A stretch of DNA of 64,000 nucleotides from Aureimonas sp. Leaf427 (lineage in GTDB: Bacteria; Pseudomonadota; Alphaproteobacteria; Rhizobiales; Rhizobiaceae): NCBI RefSeq assembly GCF_001425485.1, contig NZ_LMQW01000051.1:342489-406488 (forward strand). The letters run 5' to 3'. The notes under the pieces are model-generated. The model saw nothing but the letters and a program-made list of their open reading frames with translations. It was not told the origin of the DNA and made no database searches. Shown in pieces: positions 58,088 through 64,000 of this stretch; the first letter of the stretch is position 1, and every line of letters begins with the position of its first letter. A program made the translations under genes and the position numbers.

Positions 58088-58783
58088 TCAATCGTCGAGT
58101 TTCGGATACCAGTCGGTACCACGTCCCTCGGGCGTCGTGTCGAGCAGGACCCAGAGCGGGTTCATGTCGGGCGCGTTGTGGGGGTCCTGTCCCGGATCGG
58201 CAATCTGGCCTCCGCCCTCGGCCGCGTAGAACAGGCGGATCGTGCCGTCGCCCTCGCGCGTGAACACGAGGTAGCCGGGCCAGTCGGCGTCGCGCTCCCC
58301 GTTGTAGTCGGCCCAGAAGTCGCCGGACGGGTCGGAGTAGAATTTCAGCCCCGTCCAGTCCCGCGTCTTGGCGTAGTCCAGAATGCGGTGGATGGGCGAC
58401 CGGGCTACCACCGCCAGCGCGACGCGCTTCTCGATGTGACGGGCTTCCCCGTCCCAGGCGTCGAGCTGCGCGGAGCACATAGGACATCCATTGTTCCGCT
58501 GGGGCCCGTACATCATGCAGTACACGATCAGCGTGTCGCGGCTGCCGAAAAGGTCGGAGAGCCGCACCGGACCGTCTGGGCTGTCGAGGCGGTAGTCCTG
58601 CGGTACTTTCCCACCCTGTGGCAACATCCGGCGCTGCTCGGCGACACGCCACAGATGACGACGCAGCTCGATCTCCTCGGCGAGCAAGGCCGTGCGGGCA
58701 GCGCGGTACTCCTGGCTCTCGTTCGGCCAGTGCGCCGGGTCTAGCGCGGCGAGTTCGGCGGCAGGCTTGAGCTCGGCGGTCAT
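58088..58783 (-). CDS. DUF899 thioredoxin-like protein
   Basis: This 231-residue DUF899 protein has a thioredoxin-like fold: LIVYCMMYGPQRNNGCPMCS supplies the Cys motif after the first strand, and LKFYSDPSGDFWADYNGERD is family-typical. The N-terminus includes RTALLAEEIELRRHLWRVAE. Function is unknown; a redox or peroxide role is often supposed. ATG 58783 is preceded by AGGGAGCCAAGTC. It is convergent to the broken FMN-binding gene. Confidence 0.85.
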   Translation of the reverse strand: MTAELKPAAELAALDPAHWPNESQEYRAARTALLAEEIELRRHLWRVAEQRRMLPQGGKVPQDYRLDSPDGPVRLSDLFGSRDTLIVYCMMYGPQRNNGCPMCSAQLDAWDGEARHIEKRVALAVVARSPIHRILDYAKTRDWTGLKFYSDPSGDFWADYNGERDADWPGYLVFTREGDGTIRLFYAAEGGGQIADPGQDPHNAPDMNPLWVLLDTTPEGRGTDWYPKLDD

Positions 58784-58803
58784 GACTTGGCTCCCTGATC
58801 TCG

Positions 58804-58889
58804 CTACATCTGATTGACGTCGAGAATGTTGCCTTTCGTGTCCTTGAACCAATCCATCTTGAAGTCGCCTGCGCTGTGGATCAAGGCCT
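58804..58889 (-). pseudogene. VOC/glyoxalase-family C-terminal fragment
   Basis: The minus strand encodes ALIHSAGDFKMDWFKDTKGN followed by ILDVNQM and a stop at 58804-58806. This is a typical last strand of vicinal-oxygen-chelate proteins (FKDTxGNxLxxxQ). No N-terminal part or start codon of such a protein is present upstream, so this is a remnant of a truncated gene. Confidence 0.55.
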
Positions 58890-59125
58890 GCCTGTTCCAC
58901 GACCGCCGCTGTCTCACCGTCAAGCGCCCCAGGAGGGCTCACGGCGCTGGAGTGAAATGGCGACCTTTCAACTGAGCGAAGAAGCTGGCCACGGCAGGTC
59001 TTCCGACAGGAGGTCAGTAAGCGGCCTTATGGCTCGCTACCCAAACCGGAAATGATTTCCGTCGCCAGTTGCGTTGCACTACTGAGCTGAACCGTCTGAC
59101 CGAATGCGTGCAAGGACGAGACTCC

Positions 59126-59395
59126 ATGACGGACGACAAGAGCCTCATCGGCAATAGGGCGGCCCATGCCATGATGGAAGCCGTTCAACGGCAAGCGATC
59201 GAGATCGTCGCTCTCTCCAACGAGGCTCGGGAAGTGCGCTACGCCCTCATCCTGAAAACCTTCAAGGAGACTGCAATGGGGATGGGGAAGGAGACGTCGC
59301 AGGCTGAAGAGGCCGCCAACAAGATGGTGGAGTGGACTCGATCCATGGGGATGATCATCGAAGCCGGCGGAGGTGCCGCGGGAGGTGCGGCCTGA
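59126..59395 (+). CDS. Small hypothetical helical protein
   Basis: This 89-residue protein (MTDDKSLIGNRAAHAMMEAV) is predicted to be almost all helix, with an EEAANKMVEWTRSMGM amphipathic stretch and a Gly/Ala-rich end. No family is recognised. The start is ATG 59126 with CAAGGACGAG upstream. It lies between two decayed fragments, so it may itself be a leftover. Confidence 0.5.
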   Translation: MTDDKSLIGNRAAHAMMEAVQRQAIEIVALSNEAREVRYALILKTFKETAMGMGKETSQAEEAANKMVEWTRSMGMIIEAGGGAAGGAA

Positions 59396-59463
59396 TGCTA
59401 CGTCGTTGGACTGTTGGAAACGCCTCGCCCGAGGTCAACTGGCCGGACGCGGCGCCGCGATCT

Positions 59464-59830
59464 CTACCGCAGCCGATCGGGGAGGGCGTCCCTCGCCGAG
59501 ATCGGCGATGTAGCGATCCATGATGGGCATCGTTCCGTAGCGCTGGGCCCTGCTTCCTTCTCCAGCGTAAAGCCCGGCTCCATCGCCATCAACTGGCGCA
59601 TGGACTCCCTTGCCTCGTCCATCTTGCCACGGCGTATGTCCACTGCTGCCGCGATGCGAAGGCAGTTCGCGCGCTGGTCGGACCCGATCCGGCAGTCCCG
59701 GAGGATGTCGGCCGCCGCCTGTGCCATTCATCCATGGTCACGTTGCGGTCGGCATTCCCGGCGGCGTCCCAAGGACGCTTCCCCCAAATCTCAAGCCGTC
59801 TGAGGCCGTCGCTCGGTGCGCTTGTCGAGA
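59464..59830 (-). pseudogene. Frameshifted cyclase/TPR C-terminal remnant
   Basis: One minus-strand frame reads LRIAAAVDIRRGKMDEARES then MRQLMAMEPGFTLE, like the last tetratricopeptide repeat of adenylate-cyclase/TPR proteins. The neighbouring frame continues with RYGTMPIMDRYIADLGEG, their usual ending (about MDRYIADLREAG). A frameshift near 59560 joins them, and no cyclase domain is left. I infer a decayed gene end. Confidence 0.4.
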
Positions 59831-59954
59831 GTGACCGGATCGTTAAGGACACGGATGCCCGTGGCGTTAAAAGGATCGTGCCCCCGAAGGCTTCCGCAGA
59901 AGCAATCGGGGGCATGCCAGAGCCTTGTCAGGCTTGGCGACGTCCGGTGGGACC

Positions 59955-62159
59955 TCAGGCGACTTCGGGCAGTCGCTCGAGCAGCTTGTCGAGCGTCATC
60001 GGGTAGTCCCGGAGGCGGACGCCCGTCGCGTTGTGGATGGCGTTGGCGACCGCTGCGCCGACGCCGCAGAGGCCGAGCTCGCCGACGCCCTTGGCCTTCA
60101 TCGGCGAGACCGTCGGGTCCGTTTCGTCGAGGAAGATGACCTCCTGGTGCGGGATGTCGGCATGAACCGGAACCTCGTAGCTCGCGAGGTCGTGGTTCAC
60201 GAAGAACCCGTACCGCTTGTCGACGGCGAGCTCCTCCATCAGCGCCCCGCCGACGCCCATCGTCATGGCACCGATCACTTGGCTTCGCGCCGTCTTCGGG
60301 TTGAGGATGCGACCGGCCGCGCAGACCGCGAGCATGCGGCGCACCCGAACCTCGGCGGTCGCGACGTCCACGCCGACCTCGACGAAGTGTCCGGCGAAGG
60401 TCGACTGCTGCATGCGCTTCGAGAGGTCGCCGAACTCGATCTTGTCCTCGACTCTGATGTCGCCGTCCCGGGCGGCATCGGCCAGCGGAACGCTGCGGTT
60501 GCCGGCGTGAACGCCGCCATCGCGGAACTCCACCTCGCCCGAGTTGAAGCCGAGCTTCTGCGCGACCGTCTCGCGGAGCTTCACGCAGGCGGCGTAGACG
60601 CCCGCCGTGGACGAGGCAGCGCCCCACTGGCCGCCGGAACCCGCCGCGACGGGGAAGCTGGAGTCGCCGAGATTCACCGCCACCATGGACATCGGAAGCC
60701 CCATCATCTCGGCGGCCGTCTGCGCGATGATCGTGTAGGAGCCCGTGCCGATGTCCGTCATGTCGGTCTCGACCGTCACGAGACCCTCGCGGTCGAGACG
60801 AACGCGGGCGCCGGACGTCATGGTCGGTGCATTGCGGAAGCCGACGGACAGGCCGAGCCCGACCATGAACCGCCCGTCGCGCACCTGGCCCGGTCGCGGG
60901 TTGCGGGCCGACCAGCCGAACCGCTCGGCACCCTGGCGCAGGCACTCCGTGAGCTGGCGCTGCGAGAAGGGGCGCTCCGGGTTCTCCGGATCGACCTGCG
61001 TGTCGTTGCGGATGCGGAACTCGACCGGGTCGATCCCCAGCCGCTCTGCCATCTCGTCCATGGCGATCTCGAGCGCCATCAGGCCCGGTGCCTCGCCCGG
61101 CGCGCGCATAGCGTTGCCCTCGGGCAGGTCGAGAGTGGCAAGCCGCGTGCGGATCAGCCGATGTGCACCGGCATAGAGGAGGCGCGTTTGGTCGGCGGCG
61201 TTCTCCGGCTTGCCGTCGGGCAGGTTGCCCGACCAGGTCTCGTGGCCGATTGCGGTGATCGTGCCGTCGCGGTCCGCGCCGATGCGGATGCGCTGGACCG
61301 TCGCGGGTCGGTGCGTCGTGTTGTTGGCGACGAGCGGGCGCTGGAGCGCGACCTTCACCGCGCGTCCGGTCTGCCGGGCGCCGAGCGCGGCGAGAAGGGC
61401 GTCGGAGCGCACGAAGAGCTTGCCGCCGAAGCCGCCGCCGATGAAAGGCGCGATGATGCGCACCTTGTCGGCGGGCATGTTGAGGTTCGCGGCCAGCTCG
61501 CCGGGCGCCCAATTCACCATCTGGTTCGAGGTCCAGATCGTCAGCCGATCGTCGTCCCAGACCGCCATGGAGGCATGCGGTTCGATCATCGAGTGCGACT
61601 GGTCGGGCGTCGTGTAGCTCTCGTCGAGCTTCACCGCCGCCGCTGCGAAGGCCTGGTCGAAGTCGCCGACATCGGCATCGGGATCGGTTTCGCCGCCTTC
61701 CGGTTTTTTCGCCGAATCCTTCGACGCTGCAAGGTCGAAGGCGCCGGATGCGTCCTCGTAACGGATGTCGACGAGCCCAGCCGCCGCCCGTGCCTGTTCG
61801 AAGGTCTCGGCGACGACGAGCGCGACCGCCTGGTGGTAGTGATCGACCTCGGGTCCGCCCAGCAGCTTGGCGATGTTCATCTTGCCCTTGCCGAGCTTGC
61901 CCGTGTTCTCGGCGGTCACGATGCGCAGGACGCCGGGAGCCGCGTTGGCAGCGGCAAGGTCCATGGACCTGATACGGCCCTTGGCGATGCCGGCGCCGAC
62001 GACATAGCCGTAGGCGGGGTTCGGGGCGACGTCGTGATGCTCGTAGGCATAGGGCGCGGTGCCCGTGACCTTGTGGCGGCCGTCGATGCGGTCGACGGGC
62101 TGGCCGACCACCTTGAGCTGGTCGATCGGGTTCGTCGTGGCGGGCGTGTCGAACTTCAT
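59955..62159 (-). CDS. paoC: Molybdopterin subunit of aldehyde oxidoreductase (PaoC-like)
   Basis: The 734-residue large subunit of a xanthine-oxidase-family enzyme binds the molybdenum cofactor and oxidises aldehydes to acids. Segments in order are VGQPVDRIDGRHKVTGTAPY, APFIGGGFGGKLFVRSD, GEAPGLMALEIAMDEMAERL, TDIGTGSYTIIAQTAAEMMG and the C-terminal VGELGLCGVGAAVANAIHNA with the catalytic Glu. It starts four bases after the FAD subunit stop. Among family branches, length and partners fit PaoABC best. Confidence 0.93.
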   Translation of the reverse strand: MKFDTPATTNPIDQLKVVGQPVDRIDGRHKVTGTAPYAYEHHDVAPNPAYGYVVGAGIAKGRIRSMDLAAANAAPGVLRIVTAENTGKLGKGKMNIAKLLGGPEVDHYHQAVALVVAETFEQARAAAGLVDIRYEDASGAFDLAASKDSAKKPEGGETDPDADVGDFDQAFAAAAVKLDESYTTPDQSHSMIEPHASMAVWDDDRLTIWTSNQMVNWAPGELAANLNMPADKVRIIAPFIGGGFGGKLFVRSDALLAALGARQTGRAVKVALQRPLVANNTTHRPATVQRIRIGADRDGTITAIGHETWSGNLPDGKPENAADQTRLLYAGAHRLIRTRLATLDLPEGNAMRAPGEAPGLMALEIAMDEMAERLGIDPVEFRIRNDTQVDPENPERPFSQRQLTECLRQGAERFGWSARNPRPGQVRDGRFMVGLGLSVGFRNAPTMTSGARVRLDREGLVTVETDMTDIGTGSYTIIAQTAAEMMGLPMSMVAVNLGDSSFPVAAGSGGQWGAASSTAGVYAACVKLRETVAQKLGFNSGEVEFRDGGVHAGNRSVPLADAARDGDIRVEDKIEFGDLSKRMQQSTFAGHFVEVGVDVATAEVRVRRMLAVCAAGRILNPKTARSQVIGAMTMGVGGALMEELAVDKRYGFFVNHDLASYEVPVHADIPHQEVIFLDETDPTVSPMKAKGVGELGLCGVGAAVANAIHNATGVRLRDYPMTLDKLLERLPEVA

Positions 62160-62163
62160 CGGA

Positions 62164-63114
62164 TCAGTTCCTCGCCTCTGCCATCACCGCGCCGAGCGCT
62201 CGCTCGACCAGCGGGACCTTGAACGCGTTGTGGTCTGTGGGCTTGGCATCGGCGAGCAGCCGCCCGCTGGCCGCCTTCGCGCCCTTCGCCAGTTCCGCGT
62301 CGGCTTCCTCGACGCGCCAGGGCTTGTGCGCGACGCCGCCGACGGCGAAGCGGCCTGTCCCGTCCGCCTGCACGACGGCCGCGACCGAGATCAGCGCGAA
62401 GGCATAGGACGCGCGGTCGCGGACCTTGCGGTAGATCTGCGTGCCGCCCAGCGGCTTCGGCAAGGTCACGGCCGTGATCAGCTCGCCCGGCTCCAGTGCC
62501 GTCTCGATATGAGGCGTGTCGCCGGGCAGGCGGTGGAAGTCGGCCATCGGGATCGCGCGGGTCTGCCCGTCCGGCTTCACGGTCTCGACGGTGGCGTCGA
62601 GCACCCGGAGCGCGACGTTCATGTCCGACGGGTTCGTCGCGATGCAGGCCTCGCTGACGCCGACGACGCCGAGCTGGCGCGAATAGCCCTCCAGCGCCGA
62701 ACAGCCGGAGCCGGGCCGGCGTTTGTTGCAGGCCATGTTCGTGTCGTAGAAGTAGGGGCAGCGCGTGCGCTGGAGGAGGTTGCCCGCCGTCGTCGCTCGG
62801 TTGCGAAGCTGGCCGGAGGCGCCGGCGACGATCGCCCGCGTCAGGACGCCGTAATCGCGCTTCACGCGCGCATCACCGGCGAGATCGGTGTTGCGCACGA
62901 GCGCGCCGATGCGAAGGCCCCCGCCCTCGGTGGCCTCGATCGTGTCGAGGCTCAAGCCGTTCACGTCGATGAGATGCTGCGGGGTCTCGATCTGGAGCTT
63001 CATCAGGTCGAGGAGGTTCGTCCCGCCCGCGATGAACTTCGCGCCGGGCTTTGCACTCGCGGCCTTTGCCGCGTCGGCGGGTGAGGTCGCGCGTTCGTAA
63101 GTGAAGGACTTCAT
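62164..63114 (-). CDS. paoB: FAD subunit of aldehyde oxidoreductase (PaoB-like)
   Basis: This 316-residue subunit passes electrons from the iron-sulfur centres to an acceptor. It has the FAD loops [15 protein letters not shown] and [17 protein letters not shown], and a Cys-rich insert ([20 protein letters not shown]) like the loop that binds an extra 4Fe-4S cluster in E. coli PaoB. Its ATG at 63114 overlaps the 2Fe-2S subunit stop by four bases (ATGA). Confidence 0.92.
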   Translation of the reverse strand: MKSFTYERATSPADAAKAASAKPGAKFIAGGTNLLDLMKLQIETPQHLIDVNGLSLDTIEATEGGGLRIGALVRNTDLAGDARVKRDYGVLTRAIVAGASGQLRNRATTAGNLLQRTRCPYFYDTNMACNKRRPGSGCSALEGYSRQLGVVGVSEACIATNPSDMNVALRVLDATVETVKPDGQTRAIPMADFHRLPGDTPHIETALEPGELITAVTLPKPLGGTQIYRKVRDRASYAFALISVAAVVQADGTGRFAVGGVAHKPWRVEEADAELAKGAKAASGRLLADAKPTDHNAFKVPLVERALGAVMAEARN

Positions 63115-63749
63115 GCGGGCCTCCCGGCGACCTCGGTCATCGCCTCGACGATGTTGGAATAAGCGCCGCAGCGGCAGATGTTGCCGCTCATGCGCTCGCG
63201 CATCTCGGTTTCGGAGAGATCCGGCGCGGCGTTCAGATCGCCGCTGACATGGCTCGGAATGCCGTCGCGGATTTCTCCGAGAACCGACACTGCCGAGCAG
63301 ATCTGGCCCGGCGTGCAGTAGCCGCACTGGTAGCCGTCGTGCTTCACGAAGGCCGCCTGCATCGGGTGCAGATTATCCGGCGTGCCGAGACCCTCGATCG
63401 TTGTGATCTCGTCGCCTTCGTGCATCACGGCAAGCGACAGGCAGGAGTTCATCCGCCGGCCTTCCACAATCACCGTGCAGGCCCCGCACTGGCCGTGGTC
63501 GCAGCCTTTCTTAGTGCCCGACAGCTTTAGGTGCTCGCGCAGGGCGTCGAGGAGGGTGGTGCGCAGGTCGAGGTCGAGGTCGCGACGTTCGCCGTTGACG
63601 GTGAAGGAGACCTTCGAGACGACGGGCGCGTCAGCACCTTCACGGGTCTGCGCAAAGGCGGCCATCGGGATCGTGGTGGCGGCGACCGACGCCGCCGTCG
63701 CGGCCATCAGCTCGCGCCTGTTGAGTTCGAGGTGATTGGGTCCGTGCAT
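63111..63749 (-). CDS. paoA: 2Fe-2S subunit of aldehyde oxidoreductase (PaoA-like)
   Basis: This 212-residue subunit has a twin-arginine signal ([20 protein letters not shown]), so the whole complex should be periplasmic. A plant-type 2Fe-2S site ([20 protein letters not shown]) and a second cluster ([27 protein letters not shown]) are intact. ATG 63749 gives [14 protein letters not shown]. It leads the operon paoA-paoB-paoC. The maturation factor PaoD is not seen inside the window. Confidence 0.93.
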   Translation of the reverse strand: MHGPNHLELNRRELMAATAASVAATTIPMAAFAQTREGADAPVVSKVSFTVNGERRDLDLDLRTTLLDALREHLKLSGTKKGCDHGQCGACTVIVEGRRMNSCLSLAVMHEGDEITTIEGLGTPDNLHPMQAAFVKHDGYQCGYCTPGQICSAVSVLGEIRDGIPSHVSGDLNAAPDLSETEMRERMSGNICRCGAYSNIVEAMTEVAGRPA

Positions 63750-63939
63750 GTCGGGTTCCGATCCTTCTTGGGGTGGGTCGGGATGAGGTTCGGCGATCAA
63801 GCCGTGTGACGGGCAAGATCCCTGGAAGGCCATGGTTCCTCGATCACCGCGTCGCCACGGACGAGTGATGACCGCGATGACGACGTCGGAGCATCGGCAT
63901 GGGGGACTGTCAGGAGTTCTGTGCGGGAGGCCGTTTTCG

Positions 63940-64000
63940 TCAGAGGACGAAGCGGTCTGCAAAGACGACAGCGAACTGCGTCTTGGCCTCTATCCACTCG
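63940..64000 (-). CDS. Possible C-terminus of an unknown gene, cut by right edge
   Basis: The minus strand is open from the edge to TGA at 63940-63942 and reads EWIEAKTQFAVVFADRFVL. Twenty codons are too few to identify or to prove coding. Between it and paoA (63750-63939) I see no gene. Confidence 0.25.
   Translation of the reverse strand, partial: EWIEAKTQFAVVFADRFVL

Noticed and set aside
59925..62222. 765-codon plus-strand frame opposite paoC
   Set aside because: Asp/Arg/Val-rich shadow of the molybdopterin subunit.

Overview
The window is high-GC DNA with a dense, mostly vertical-looking gene layout from an alphaproteobacterium of the order Hyphomicrobiales (Rhizobiales). An Aurantimonas/Aureimonas-like organism is my guess, not a demonstrated assignment. 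Pointers to the order are GGAAC-N16-CGTT (EcfG-type) promoters, DUF1127 mini-proteins, anti-Shine-Dalgarno small RNAs of the alpha-r14/CcsR type, rhizobial-style intergenic palindromes, a BTLCP-family protease, a type-2-like ArgC and two Ku genes. No rRNA, CRISPR array, insertion sequence or prophage was seen.

0-20 kb: a PAP2 phosphatase cut by the left edge, nicotinamidase, a DUF427 protein, an AI-2E-type permease with a long soluble tail, glycogen debranching enzyme, a CBS protein, then an overlapping operon of hybrid histidine kinase, single-domain response regulator and an unassigned protein. These are followed by an SLC13 transporter, SHOCT and DUF4174 proteins, a diguanylate cyclase, a dual-specificity-type phosphatase, a lipoprotein, and a 47-residue DUF1127 gene followed at once by a structured RNA with CCUCCUCCC-type loops. 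A pentapeptide-repeat protein and an SMP-30-like protein close this part.

20-45 kb: tRNA-Phe and tRNA-Thr, LysR/mmsA divergent pair, soluble PAS chemoreceptor, ECF sigma/anti-sigma pair, Bax-inhibitor-like membrane protein and DUF2076 protein. Next comes an envelope-modification module (dgkA and eptA overlapping, divergent from a two-component system), cytochrome b561, an L,D-transpeptidase-type lipoprotein, a BTLCP protease, an MHYT-GGDEF-EAL protein and an RBBP9-like hydrolase. A second anti-Shine-Dalgarno RNA lies on the minus strand near 40.3 kb, followed by argC, a CPA1-type antiporter and a phospholipase D-family protein.

45-52.3 kb is a DNA-repair block: topoisomerase IB, exonuclease III, Ku, LigD and a second Ku. 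Three EcfG-type promoter matches sit at the three transcription-unit heads, suggesting that end joining is under the general stress response.

52.3-64 kb is a redox/aldehyde accessory block: two related cupins, a Tat-type flavodoxin, two related aldo/keto reductases, a tandem carboxymuconolactone-decarboxylase protein, an FMN-binding gene broken by one in-frame stop, a DUF899 protein, two decaying gene fragments, and a paoABC-like molybdenum aldehyde oxidoreductase operon running toward the right edge.

Family assignments are from reading motifs only; no database search was run. Start codons were chosen from ribosome-binding sites and family N-termini, and many long open frames antisense to these genes were discarded as GC-bias shadows.
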